Shown piece after piece: positions 50,335 through 59,075 of a DNA stretch of 64,000 nt (position 1 is its first letter; the number at the start of each line of letters is the position of its first letter). The stretch spans positions 1 through 64,000 of the forward strand of contig DASRBN010000032.1 in NCBI GenBank assembly GCA_035653615.1. Reading direction: 5' to 3'. The notes beneath the pieces were generated by a model. That model saw nothing but the letters and a program-made list of their open reading frames with translations, did not search any database and was not told where the DNA came from. Source of the DNA: Ktedonobacteraceae bacterium. Its GTDB lineage: Bacteria; Chloroflexota; Ktedonobacteria; Ktedonobacterales; Ktedonobacteraceae. Position numbers and translations under genes: made by a program.

Positions 50335-51678
50335 ATGGCGACGAATGTGATATTGCCGGCGCTGGGCATGGCGCAGGATACGGGCAAAATAGTGCGCTGG
50401 CTCAAGACCGAGGGCGAAGAGGTCGTAAAAGGCGAGCCGGTGGCCGAAATCGAGACCGATAAGGCTACCGTCGAACTCGAGGCTCCCGCCACTGGCCGGC
50501 TTGTCAATATCCTGGCTAAAGAAGGTGTCGAGGTTCCAGTTGGGCATGTCATCGCCACTATCCTGGCGGCAGATGAGCTGCCACACAGTGAAAATAGCCC
50601 GGCATTGCAGCCTGCCTCGGATAGCCATCCTGCGGATAATGGCAATAGTGATTCGCAAACCGGGGCAGGCTCCGCTCGTTCCACCAGCGTCTTAGCCAGC
50701 CCCCTTGCCGCGCGCATCGCAGCGGAACATCATCTCGACCTGACAGAGGTGAAGGCAGTGGGGAGGCGCATTTCGAAAGCCGATGTGCTGTCACATATTC
50801 AACAGCAACAGGCTCCCACGGCAGAAATCCAGCCTCGCCTCCTGCCTGCATCGCCAAAAGCGCGGCGGCTGGCAAACGAGCGAAATTTGAAGCTGAAGAA
50901 CATCATGGGGAGTGGCCCTGGCGGGGCAGTTTTGACCGCCGATGTGCTTGCCGCCACCATCCCGGCAACGCCAGATATAGCCGGAACAGGCCCTGAAGTT
51001 GAAGAACAGCGACCGGCGGTCAGTACGACCTGGCGCATCATGGCCGAGCGCACGACACAAAGCTGGACGACCACACCGCATTTTTACCTGGTGCGCGAGG
51101 TCAACGCGAGCCGCCTGATTGCCTGGCGCGAGCATATCCAGCGGCGTTCGTCCACAAGGATCACCTATACCGACCTGCTGGTAAAGATTGTCGCCGCTTC
51201 CTTACGCGATCACCCGCGCCTCAACGTCTCCTGGCAGAATGGCACGATCATCCAGCATCATGAAATCCATATTGGGCTGGCGGTAGCCACGCAAGATGGC
51301 CTGGTGGTGCCGGTCATTCACCATGCGGGCATACTTACAATTCAGCAAATTGCCCAGGCGCGGGCGGAGCTGGCGGAGAAGGCACAGGCGGGTAAACTGC
51401 GCTTGCCGGATATCTCCAATGGCACCTTTACGATCAGCAATCTTGGCATGTATGGCGTTGATGCATTCAACGCGGTCATCAATACGCCCCAGGCGGCAAT
51501 TCTGGCCGTTGGTCGCATAGCCGAGCGCGTCGTGCCCGTACATGGACAGCCTGCTGTGCAGCCCATGATGACGCTCACGCTTACCTGCGATCATCGCGCC
51601 ACCGATGGGGCGCGCGCAGCGCAGTTTCTGGACGGCGTGGCAACATTGATTGAGGAGCCACTAGGACTTTTGGGCTAG
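50335..51678 (+). CDS. Dihydrolipoamide acyltransferase (E2) with two subunit-binding domains
   Basis: A 447-residue core of a 2-oxoacid dehydrogenase complex. Lipoyl domain, residues about 3-78, with the lipoylated Lys in ETDKATVELEAP. After an S/P/A-rich linker, a first peripheral subunit-binding domain (about 117-152; ASPLAARIAAEHHLDLTEVKAVGRRISKADVL) and a second (about 172-208; ASPKARRLANERNLKLKNIMGSGPGGAVLTADVL) follow. The catalytic domain (about 230-445) ends with the His/Asp motif CDHRATDGARAAQFL. Most bacterial E2s have one such binding domain. No E3 (lipoamide dehydrogenase) gene lies in the cluster, so E3 must come from elsewhere. Confidence 0.93.
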   Translation: MATNVILPALGMAQDTGKIVRWLKTEGEEVVKGEPVAEIETDKATVELEAPATGRLVNILAKEGVEVPVGHVIATILAADELPHSENSPALQPASDSHPADNGNSDSQTGAGSARSTSVLASPLAARIAAEHHLDLTEVKAVGRRISKADVLSHIQQQQAPTAEIQPRLLPASPKARRLANERNLKLKNIMGSGPGGAVLTADVLAATIPATPDIAGTGPEVEEQRPAVSTTWRIMAERTTQSWTTTPHFYLVREVNASRLIAWREHIQRRSSTRITYTDLLVKIVAASLRDHPRLNVSWQNGTIIQHHEIHIGLAVATQDGLVVPVIHHAGILTIQQIAQARAELAEKAQAGKLRLPDISNGTFTISNLGMYGVDAFNAVINTPQAAILAVGRIAERVVPVHGQPAVQPMMTLTLTCDHRATDGARAAQFLDGVATLIEEPLGLLG

Positions 51679-52066
51679 GTTTTTCAATCCCAAGCGGGTT
51701 CAGAAAAGGTCTGGCCCCGCCGCTTCCTGTGGGGAGCAGTATAGCTGCTAAACCCGATAAGGTCAAAGGTACATACACTGGCCAGTGATAGTGGAAATAG
51801 GCGGCGGGCGACCATCAGGGTACGCCCCTACTTGAACAATTGGCGCGAAGCTAGTACTGTATAGCTGGGCCTTGAATGAATTGAGAGGTCTGGGTAAAGA
51901 ATAGACGTATTTTGATAGTTGAAATTCTTACCATGTAAAAATAAAGGGCATGGAGGGATTTGCGAGGAACCGGTGTGGTATCCTCGTGGAGGACGCGTGA
52001 CGAACCGGAATGCCATAGTATTTCCGGCCATAAGCGCGCCTCATGTATCGTAAAAAGGAGGGAGTC
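51679..52066. other. Intergenic gap in the cluster, with a CCCTAC-ended repeat
   Basis: About 390 bases between E2 and the binding-protein gene. GGGCGACCATCAGGGTACGC at 51806 with a CCCCTAC end resembles the stem sequence at 61688-61713. The strong ribosome site AAGGAGGG lies at 52055-52062. The gap suggests a separate promoter for the transporter genes, but I see no clear one. Confidence 0.5.
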
Positions 52067-53326
52067 ATGATCGGACGATATCTATTGCGTCCAAGAGCAT
52101 TCCTGAACAGTATTTGTGTCTTGATTGTAGCGCTGGTAGCGCTGAGTGCGTGTGGGAGTAGTACCACAACCGGCACCGGCACCGGTTCTAGCCAGACGAC
52201 CGCGCCGATTAAAATTGGTATTTCTGTGTCGCTTTCGGGCGACTTCTCAGCCGACGGGAAGGCCCTGATGGAGGGGTATCAACTATGGGCGTCTGAGGTC
52301 AACAAAAGCGGAGGCTTGCTTGGTCGCCAGGTGAAGTTAGACTTTGCCTCGGATGCCAGCAGTACAACGCAGGTGGTAACGAACTATCAGAAATTCATCA
52401 CTGTGGATCATGATGACCTGGTGTTGGGGCCATACTCAACACTGTTGACCAAGCCGTCATCGGTGGTTGCCAGCCGCTACGGCTATGCGTTTATCGAGGG
52501 CGCGGGCGGTGGCCCGTCGGTCTTCACGCAGGGATTGCACAACCTGTTCGCCGTATCGCCGCCGGTGGTGAGCCAGTTGAACGGCTTTACCTCGTATATC
52601 CTTTCGCTCCCTGCGTCACAGCGACCGACCACGGCGGCGTATGCGACCGAAGATGATCCGTTTACCCAGCCGATGATTGATACGGCGAAAGCCGCTCTGG
52701 AGCAGGGTGGCATCAAAACGGTGTTCTACAAAGTGTACCCGGCGGAGACCACCGACTACACGCCAATCGCGCAGGGCGTAGTTGCCTCTCACGCGCAAAT
52801 AGTGGTGTTGGGTTCGATGCTGCCCGATATCATCGCCTATGTCAAGGCATTCCAGCAGCAGCATTTCAACCCGGAAGCCCTGGCAGCTTCGGCAGGGCCG
52901 GACCAGGGTTCATCATTCACCGGGCCTATTGGTGGCAGCAATGTGGCCGAGGGAATTATGTATCCCAACGGCTGGTATCCTGGCCTGAACACATATCAGA
53001 ACAAGCAGATGGTGCAGGACTTCATCGCGATGTTCGGGGGAACGGCCGACCAGATCAGCGCGGACTCGGCGGAGGCATTCTCGGTAGGCCAGGTGCTGCA
53101 AGAGGCTGTGAACAAAATTCACAGCATCGATAACACAAAACTGATCGCTGAATTACATTCCGACACCTTCCAGACCGTGCAGGGGCCGGCGAAATTCAAC
53201 GATCAGGGCGAAAACATCTCGGCGGAAACTGCCATCTTCCAGTGGCAAAAGGGTTCAGTGGTGCCAGTGCTGCCGCCCGATCAGGCGAGCGCTACACCTG
53301 AGTTTCCCAAACCCAACTGGCCGTAG
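52067..53326 (+). CDS. Branched-chain amino-acid-type ABC transporter substrate-binding lipoprotein
   Basis: A 419-residue exported lipoprotein. ATG 52067 follows AAGGAGGG; an ATG 24 bases earlier is not preferred. The signal helix FLNSICVLIVALVALSAC ends in the lipobox L-S-A-C. The mature protein has the type I periplasmic-binding fold (Peripla_BP_6): IKIGISVSLSGDFSADGKALMEGYQLWASEVNKSGGLLG, VLGPYSTLL, AYATEDDPFTQ, SAGPDQGSSF. LivJ-like proteins bind amino acids, amides, urea or aromatic acids; the ligand is unknown. It is followed by the permeases after a hairpin. Confidence 0.92.
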   Translation: MIGRYLLRPRAFLNSICVLIVALVALSACGSSTTTGTGTGSSQTTAPIKIGISVSLSGDFSADGKALMEGYQLWASEVNKSGGLLGRQVKLDFASDASSTTQVVTNYQKFITVDHDDLVLGPYSTLLTKPSSVVASRYGYAFIEGAGGGPSVFTQGLHNLFAVSPPVVSQLNGFTSYILSLPASQRPTTAAYATEDDPFTQPMIDTAKAALEQGGIKTVFYKVYPAETTDYTPIAQGVVASHAQIVVLGSMLPDIIAYVKAFQQQHFNPEALAASAGPDQGSSFTGPIGGSNVAEGIMYPNGWYPGLNTYQNKQMVQDFIAMFGGTADQISADSAEAFSVGQVLQEAVNKIHSIDNTKLIAELHSDTFQTVQGPAKFNDQGENISAETAIFQWQKGSVVPVLPPDQASATPEFPKPNWP

Positions 53327-53340
53327 GGACAGATAATCAT

Positions 53341-53385
53341 TTCTTAGAGTTGCTTGCTGCCGCGGGTGGCAAGCAACTCTAAGAA
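53341..53385 (+). terminator. 17-bp intra-operon hairpin after the binding-protein gene
   Basis: Arms 53341-53357 and 53369-53385 are exactly complementary. There is no T-tract. Position between the binding protein and permease suggests partial termination or 3'-end protection, giving more binding protein than permease. Confidence 0.65.
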
Positions 53386-53425
53386 GACGAGGGATGGAGG
53401 CCCTCGACCATCAAGAGGAGCTATC

Positions 53426-54301
53426 GTGGGACTCATTATTGAAGCGATTGTGACGGGAATTTTGACCGGGGGCGTCTACGCGTTGATGTCATCCGGCTTG
53501 ACGCTGATATTTGGCGTGATGGATATCATCAATATCGCGCAGGGCATCCTGGTGATCCTGGGGGCTTACCTGAGCTTTGTGTTGCAGCAGCACTTTCATA
53601 TCGACCTCTTTCTAGGGTTGCTTATCACTATGCCGGTGATGTTCGGCTTCGGGGTGCTGCTCGAATTCGTCTTTATTCGCCCGCTGAAGCGCGACCGCAC
53701 GATGCTGTCTTTGCTGGTCATGTATGGGCTGGCGCTGGTGATTGAAGGTGTGCTGAACCTGATTTTCTCAGCTGACCTGGTGCAGTTGCAGGGATGGTAT
53801 ACAACGGCCTCGTTTAATGTAGGCGGATTTTATCTCTCGTACATCTATGTATTTGGCTTCTTGCTGGCAGTTGTGCTGCTGGCCGGTCTCTACTGGCTGG
53901 TCTATCGCACCAAATTTGGCTTTAGCTTGCGCGCATCGATGCAGAATCGCGTGGCAGCTGAACTGATCGGCATCGATGTAGAGCGCATCTCGGCGATTAC
54001 TTTCGGCATCGGCATCGCGCTGGCAGCTGCTGGCGGTATGGCTTTTGGCGCGACGAACGCTTTTGATGCTGCCAGTTCGTATGACTTGATTTCGCGCGTG
54101 CTGGCCATTATCATTTTTGGTGGCATGGGTAGCCTGTCGGGCGCGTTGATCGCCTCTGTCGGTATGCTGGTTGTGGAAGATGTTACGTCGGTCGTCTGGT
54201 CGCCCGTGTGGGCCAGTACGGTCTTTTTCATCCTGCTGGTAATCATCCTGGTTGTTCGCCCCCAGGGTTTGCTGGGCCAGGCGGAGGTAAGGAAGCAATG
54301 A
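53426..54301 (+). CDS. Branched-chain-type ABC transporter permease (LivH-like)
   Basis: A 291-residue inner-membrane permease. GTG 53426 is chosen since AAGAGGAG lies before it and the family start VGLIIEAIVTGILTGGVYALMSSGLTLIFG follows; the open frame extends back into the hairpin. About eight helices. Signature region GIDVERISAITFGIGIALAAAGGMAFG and IIIFGGMGSLSGALIAS near the coupling loop. Its stop overlaps the next permease as ATGA. Confidence 0.92.
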   Translation: MGLIIEAIVTGILTGGVYALMSSGLTLIFGVMDIINIAQGILVILGAYLSFVLQQHFHIDLFLGLLITMPVMFGFGVLLEFVFIRPLKRDRTMLSLLVMYGLALVIEGVLNLIFSADLVQLQGWYTTASFNVGGFYLSYIYVFGFLLAVVLLAGLYWLVYRTKFGFSLRASMQNRVAAELIGIDVERISAITFGIGIALAAAGGMAFGATNAFDAASSYDLISRVLAIIIFGGMGSLSGALIASVGMLVVEDVTSVVWSPVWASTVFFILLVIILVVRPQGLLGQAEVRKQ

Positions 54302-55407
54302 AGATTTTGAAAATGGTCGGAGTGCTGGTGTTGCTAGCATGCGCGATCATTTTTCCGCAGGTATTTACCGATCCGACGGTGACGACCATCGCCGTGTTCA
54401 CGCTGATCTTTGCCGCCGTCGCGACGGGCTGGAATATCCTGGGTGGCTATAGCGGCTATATTTCGCTGGGGCACATCGCCTACTTCGGCATCGGCGCCTA
54501 CGCTATGGCGTTATTCTGCCTGCACTGGAACATTCCGGGAGGGTACGAGCCGTTTTTGCTGGTGCCGCTGACGGCGCTGATCGCTGCGGTGGTCTCGATC
54601 CCGCTTGGTTGGATTGCCCTGCGCGTGCGGCGGCATACCTTTATCGTCATCACCATTGCGATGTTTTTTATCATACAGTTGCTTGCCTATAACCTGATAT
54701 GGCTTACCAATGGCTCGACAGGACTGGGTCTGCCCATTCCCACCGATTGGGGTGGCTATTTCTTCAACTATCCGTTCTACTACGCGGCCCTGATCCTGCT
54801 GGTAATTGCCGTCCTGGTCTCATGGTGGATACGCAATTCCAAATTTGGGCTGGGCCTGCTGGCGATACGCGACGACGAGGATCGCGCGCTCGGACTGGGC
54901 GTCAAGACGGTCGCATCCAAGCTGGCGGCATTCGCGATTGCCGCGTTTTTCGCCGGAGCAGCCGGGGCCATCTATGCTTACTTCGTAGAGTCGATCTACC
55001 CGGCCACCATCTTTGACCCGAACTTTGACGTGGCCGTTGTCCTGATGGTCTTCCTGGGCGGCCTGGGAACGATTTCTGGTCCCATCCTGGGCGCATTGAT
55101 CATGGAGCCTCTGCAGCAATACCTGAACCTGCAATACGGTGAGAATGGCTATAACCTGATCATCCTGGGCGGAATTTTCCTGCTGGTGATGCTGATCCTG
55201 CCGCGCGGGATACTACCTACACTAGGAGACTTGTGGAGGAAATACCGGGCGATGCGCGAGCAAGACACGGCCGTGCAGGCAGAGGAAGGAATGGTCATCA
55301 CGGCCCTTCCAGGTCGCGTGGGTCGATCAACCGCCGGACGCGATGAATCGGCCCCTACAGCAATCGCACCGAACCAGAATGAACCGGGGGAGGGCATCAA
55401 CGTATGA
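54298..55407 (+). CDS. Branched-chain-type ABC transporter permease (LivM-like) with repeat-derived tail
   Basis: A 369-residue permease beginning with ATG 54298, overlapping the LivH-like stop. About nine helices: WNILGGYSGYISLGHIAYFGIGAYA, LLAIRDDEDRALGLGV (coupling loop), FLGGLGTISGPILGALIMEPLQQ. The last about 60 residues after DLWRKYRAMREQD are polar. They include RVGRSTAGRDESAPTAIAPN, which is the translation of a class B repeat at 55320-55359. Its stop overlaps the ATPase start by four bases. Confidence 0.92.
   Translation: MKILKMVGVLVLLACAIIFPQVFTDPTVTTIAVFTLIFAAVATGWNILGGYSGYISLGHIAYFGIGAYAMALFCLHWNIPGGYEPFLLVPLTALIAAVVSIPLGWIALRVRRHTFIVITIAMFFIIQLLAYNLIWLTNGSTGLGLPIPTDWGGYFFNYPFYYAALILLVIAVLVSWWIRNSKFGLGLLAIRDDEDRALGLGVKTVASKLAAFAIAAFFAGAAGAIYAYFVESIYPATIFDPNFDVAVVLMVFLGGLGTISGPILGALIMEPLQQYLNLQYGENGYNLIILGGIFLLVMLILPRGILPTLGDLWRKYRAMREQDTAVQAEEGMVITALPGRVGRSTAGRDESAPTAIAPNQNEPGEGINV
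55320..55359. repeat. Class B palindromic repeat inside the LivM-like coding region
   Basis: GGGTCGATCAACCG and GATGAATCGGCCCCTACAG form a degenerate copy with the conserved ATCGGCCCCTAC end. It is read in frame as part of the C-terminal tail. Confidence 0.65.
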
Positions 55408-56135
55408 GTTTATTGGAAACGCAGGACGTCACTAAGGCATTTGGCGGTATCCAGGCCTTGAATAGCTGCTCCATCAGCGTCGAGCAAGGCTCGATTACGG
55501 GGCTGATTGGGCCGAATGGGTCGGGCAAAACTACGCTGTTCAACGTGATGACGGGCTACGAACGCGTCGACGGCGGGCAGATACGCTTTGAGGGGCGTAC
55601 AATCACCAACGCTTCGCCTGACAAAGTCTTCCGCCTGGGTATGGGACGCACCTTTCAATTGACGCGCGTCTTTCCTCGCCTGACCGTGTTGGAGAATATG
55701 CATGTGGCGGCCCAGCGCAACGATTTGAAAGGACTCTTCAGCCGCTGGAGTTCGACACACGAACAGCAGCGCGCGCTGGAATTGCTGGACTTCGTGGGGC
55801 TGACCAAACACAAAAATCTGCCGGCAGGCAACCTGTCCTATGGGCAGAAAAAACTGCTGGAGTTCGCGTTCATCTTGATCGCGGAGCCGCGGGTGATCCT
55901 GCTCGATGAACCGGCTGGCGGCGTGAACCCGACGATGCTCAACTACCTGACGAGCCGCATTCGCGCACTGAATGAACGCGGCGTGACCTTTCTAATTGTA
56001 GAGCATAATATGGAATTTGTGATGGGACTCTGCTCGCGCATCATGGTCATGCACCGTGGCACGAAGATCGCCGAGGGCACGCCCGTAGAGGTGCGCGCGA
56101 ACCCGGCGGTGCTGGAAGCGTATCTGGGAGACTGA
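55404..56135 (+). CDS. Branched-chain-type ABC transporter ATP-binding protein (LivG-like)
   Basis: A 243-residue ATPase. Walker A GPNGSGKTT (about residues 34-42), Q-loop FQLTRVFPRLTV, signature LSYGQKKLLEFA, Walker B VILLDEPAGGVNP, H-loop VEHNMEF. The A-G-G-V-N-P after Walker B is typical of LivG. It starts four bases inside the LivM-like stop and precedes LivF by four bases, so all are translated together. Confidence 0.95.
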   Translation: MSLLETQDVTKAFGGIQALNSCSISVEQGSITGLIGPNGSGKTTLFNVMTGYERVDGGQIRFEGRTITNASPDKVFRLGMGRTFQLTRVFPRLTVLENMHVAAQRNDLKGLFSRWSSTHEQQRALELLDFVGLTKHKNLPAGNLSYGQKKLLEFAFILIAEPRVILLDEPAGGVNPTMLNYLTSRIRALNERGVTFLIVEHNMEFVMGLCSRIMVMHRGTKIAEGTPVEVRANPAVLEAYLGD

Positions 56136-56139
56136 CAAC

Positions 56140-56862
56140 ATGCTGCTGGAATTACACGATATCTACGCCGGGTACGATGGCGGTGATGTACTCAAGGGCA
56201 TCTCTTTAGGGGTGGAACAGGGGACGACGACATGCATCGTCGGGCCTAATGGGGCGGGCAAATCCACCGTTTTGCGCGTGCTGAGCGGTCTGCTGAAGCC
56301 GCGGCTGGGCAAAGTGATCTTTGATGGCCGTCCGATTACGGGCCTGACGCCGCGCCAGATTCTGGCGCTTGGCATTGTGCAGGTGCCACAGAGCCACAGC
56401 CTGTTCCCGACAATGACGGTGCGCCAGAATGTGCGGTTGGGCGCCTATACGATACACGACCAGGGGTTGGTCGAGCGCCGCCTGCGCGAGGTCGAAGAAA
56501 AATTCCCCATCGTCAGGGAACGCGCACGCGATAAAGCGGGTAGCCTCTCAGGTGGTCAGCAACGCCTCGTCGAATTCGCGCGCTGCCTGATGCTCGATCC
56601 GCGTGTGATCTTACTGGATGAGCCATCGATGGGACTGGACCCGCGCACGTTCAAACTGGTGATCGAGAAGATCAAGGTCATGCAGAGCAGCGGCAGAACC
56701 ATTGTGCTGGTAGAGCAAAACGCTCGCACCGGCCTGAGCCTGGCCGACAACGGCATCGTGCTGGAAAGCGGGCGCATCCGGCTGGAAGGAACGCACACCG
56801 AAATCCTGAACAACCCGGAGATCGGCCACCTCTACCTGGGTGGCACGCTATCCAATGCTTGA
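56140..56862 (+). CDS. Branched-chain-type ABC transporter ATP-binding protein (LivF-like)
   Basis: A 240-residue ATPase. Walker A GPNGAGKST, Q-loop VPQSHSLFPTMTVRQNV, signature LSGGQQRLVEFARCLM, Walker B VILLDEPSMGLDP, and H-loop region LVEQNARTGLSLAD (Gln-Asn in place of His, as usual in LivF). Heterodimer partner of the LivG-like ATPase. The hydrolase gene follows after 28 bases. Confidence 0.95.
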   Translation: MLLELHDIYAGYDGGDVLKGISLGVEQGTTTCIVGPNGAGKSTVLRVLSGLLKPRLGKVIFDGRPITGLTPRQILALGIVQVPQSHSLFPTMTVRQNVRLGAYTIHDQGLVERRLREVEEKFPIVRERARDKAGSLSGGQQRLVEFARCLMLDPRVILLDEPSMGLDPRTFKLVIEKIKVMQSSGRTIVLVEQNARTGLSLADNGIVLESGRIRLEGTHTEILNNPEIGHLYLGGTLSNA

Positions 56863-56890
56863 CAGTTCTGGAAAGGATTCACACAACACT

Positions 56891-57961
56891 ATGGCGCGAG
56901 ACGAACAGGTGCAGAGCGCGATAGACAACTGGGCCCCCAGATTCATTGCCAACGGCATCGACTACAACGATTTCCAGCGCGTCACCAACAGTGTCGAACG
57001 CTGGGATGACTGGTGCCAGGCGTGGTCGGAGTGCGGAGCGATGCACGAGCAAATGGGCGAGCAGGCCGAGGCGCAAGGAAACTACATTTCTGCCGCCTAC
57101 CATTATTTCCACGCCGCCATCAGCTACCATTTCGGCAAATACTTGTTCGTGCGGTGGCCCGATCAACTCCGAGCCGCCCATGATCACGTCGTGCGCGATT
57201 ACCGGCGCGCCCTGCCCTATTTTGATTTCCCTGGCGAGCGCGTCATCATTCCCTACGAGGGCGGAGCCACTATGCCGGGCGTCTTAAGAAAGCCCTGGCA
57301 TACGCCCAAGCCTCCTGTCGTCATCCTCGTGCCCGGTCTCGACTCCGTCAAAGAAGAATTGCACCTCTACGGCGATGACTTCCTGCGGCGCGGCATGGCA
57401 GTGCTGGCTATCGACGGCCCCGGACAGGGTGAGATGGAGTTCGACTTCCCCTTGCGCCACGATTACGAAGTCCCCGTGAGATACGCCATCGACTACCTGG
57501 AAAGCCGCCCGGATATAGACGCCCGGCGCGTAGGCCTGATGGGTGTCAGTTTCGGCGGCCAGTTCGCCGTGCGCGCCGCCGCTTTCGAGCCGCGCATCAA
57601 AGCCGCCATCGAAAACTGCGGCCCCTACAACCAGGCTACCAACTTTCGCAACCGCCCGCGCATCAGCCGCGAAACGATGGTGCATCGCCTCAAGGCCGCT
57701 AGCGAAGAGGATGCCCAGGAAAAACTGCAACAATTCAACCTGCAAGGCGTAGCGGAGCGCGTCAGTTGCCCCATGCTCGTCATTCAGGGTCGCCGCGACC
57801 GCCTCGTGCCTGCGGAACAGGGCGAGCGCATCGCGGCGGAGATCGGCAGCAACGCGGAACTCTGGCTCTTTGAAGACGGCAACCACGTCTGCAACAACAT
57901 CCCCTACAAGCACCGGCCGCAACAGGCGGACTGGATGTGCCAGAAATTGATAGAAAGGTAA
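56891..57961 (+). CDS. C-C bond hydrolase of the 2,6-dihydroxypseudooxynicotine hydrolase type, copy 1
   Basis: A 356-residue alpha/beta-hydrolase with an N-terminal helical cap (residues 1-115) as in DHPON hydrolase of nicotine degraders. ATG 56891 is chosen to match copy 2; in-frame ATGs lie further up. Catalytic Ser220 in MGVSFGG, Asp303 in RRDRLVP and His332 in DGNHVCNN. The oxyanion/acid region is VPGLDSVKEE, where the nicotine enzyme has Glu, as I recall, at the Asp151 position. RGMAVLAIDGPGQGEMEF and HRPQQADW also match that family. Known relatives cleave beta-diketone-like C-C bonds by hydrolysis. Substrate here unknown. It belongs to the operon, four bases before copy 2. Confidence 0.88.
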   Translation: MARDEQVQSAIDNWAPRFIANGIDYNDFQRVTNSVERWDDWCQAWSECGAMHEQMGEQAEAQGNYISAAYHYFHAAISYHFGKYLFVRWPDQLRAAHDHVVRDYRRALPYFDFPGERVIIPYEGGATMPGVLRKPWHTPKPPVVILVPGLDSVKEELHLYGDDFLRRGMAVLAIDGPGQGEMEFDFPLRHDYEVPVRYAIDYLESRPDIDARRVGLMGVSFGGQFAVRAAAFEPRIKAAIENCGPYNQATNFRNRPRISRETMVHRLKAASEEDAQEKLQQFNLQGVAERVSCPMLVIQGRRDRLVPAEQGERIAAEIGSNAELWLFEDGNHVCNNIPYKHRPQQADWMCQKLIER

Positions 57962-57965
57962 ACCT

Positions 57966-59033
57966 ATGGCGAGAGATGAACGAGTGCAGAGCGCCATCGA
58001 CAACTGGGCGCCGCGCTTCGTTGCCAACGGCATCGACTACAACGATTTCCAGCGCGTCACCAACAGTGTGGAAACGTGGGACGAGTGGTGCCAGAAATGG
58101 AGCGAGTGCGGAGCGATGCACGAGCAGATGGGCGAGCAGGCCGAGGCAGCAGGGAACTATGAATCGGCGGCATATCATTATTTGCATGCTGCGATGGCTT
58201 ACCACTTCGGGAAATTTCTGTTCCTGAGCCATCCCGATCAACTGCGCGCCGCGCATGAGCGCAACGTAGCTGCCTACCAGCGAGCCTTGCCGTATTTCGA
58301 TATTCCCGGCGAGCGGGTAGCGATCCCCTACGAGGGCGGGTCCACCATGTATGGCATCCTGCGCAAGCCGTGGCACGTGGCAAAACCGCCAGTGGTTATC
58401 CTGGTGCCCGGACTCGACTCGGTCAAGGAAGAAATGCACAATTATGGAAATGTGTTTTTAGAGCGCGGTATGGCGGTGCTGGCCATCGATGGGCCGGGAC
58501 AGGGCGAGATGGAGTTTGAGCATCCGATGCGCCACGATTACGAGGTCGCCATCCGTCATGCCATCGACTATCTCGAGCAGCGCCGCGATGTCGATGCGGG
58601 CCGTGTTGGACTGATGGGTGTGAGCATGGGAGGCTACTACGCGCCCCGCGCCGCAGCGTTTGAGCCACGCGTGAAGGCGGCTATTGCTGTCGCCGGTGGC
58701 TATAACATCACCGGCCACTTTGATCGCCTGCCGCGCCTGACACGCGATGCCTTCATCGCGCGCTCCGGCTCCAGCAACGAGCAGGAGGCGCTGGAGAAGC
58801 TAGCGTCATTCAATTTGGAGGGCGTCATGGAAAAGGTGCGCTGCCCGTTGTTGATCATTATGGGACGCCTGGACCGGCTCATACCACCTTCGGACGCGGA
58901 AAGGATGGCAGCGGAGGCAGGTGGAGAGGTGGAACTGTGGATGTTCGAGGACGGCAATCACGTCTGCAACAATATCGTATACAAGCATCGACCACAGATG
59001 GCCGATTGGATGCGCGACAAATTGCGTGCCTAA
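57966..59033 (+). CDS. C-C bond hydrolase of the 2,6-dihydroxypseudooxynicotine hydrolase type, copy 2
   Basis: A 355-residue tandem paralogue of copy 1, with the same cap domain (DERVQSAIDNWAPRFVANG) and the same triad positions: Ser220 in MGVSMGG, Asp303 in RLDRLIP and His332 in DGNHVCNN. GAAAGG precedes ATG 57966. The region 221-285 differs most between the copies (GGYNITGHFDRLPRLTRDAF here), which lies where the substrate pocket is expected. This suggests that the two enzymes act on different intermediates or that one has become specialised after duplication. Confidence 0.88.
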   Translation: MARDERVQSAIDNWAPRFVANGIDYNDFQRVTNSVETWDEWCQKWSECGAMHEQMGEQAEAAGNYESAAYHYLHAAMAYHFGKFLFLSHPDQLRAAHERNVAAYQRALPYFDIPGERVAIPYEGGSTMYGILRKPWHVAKPPVVILVPGLDSVKEEMHNYGNVFLERGMAVLAIDGPGQGEMEFEHPMRHDYEVAIRHAIDYLEQRRDVDAGRVGLMGVSMGGYYAPRAAAFEPRVKAAIAVAGGYNITGHFDRLPRLTRDAFIARSGSSNEQEALEKLASFNLEGVMEKVRCPLLIIMGRLDRLIPPSDAERMAAEAGGEVELWMFEDGNHVCNNIVYKHRPQMADWMRDKLRA

Positions 59034-59075
59034 ACGTCTAGCGGATAAGCATCTAATAAGGAAAGAAGGGCATCG

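Noticed and set aside
57284-58033. 249-codon open frame on the minus strand
   Set aside because: Antisense to the first C-C hydrolase; it spans the gene boundary and has no motif.
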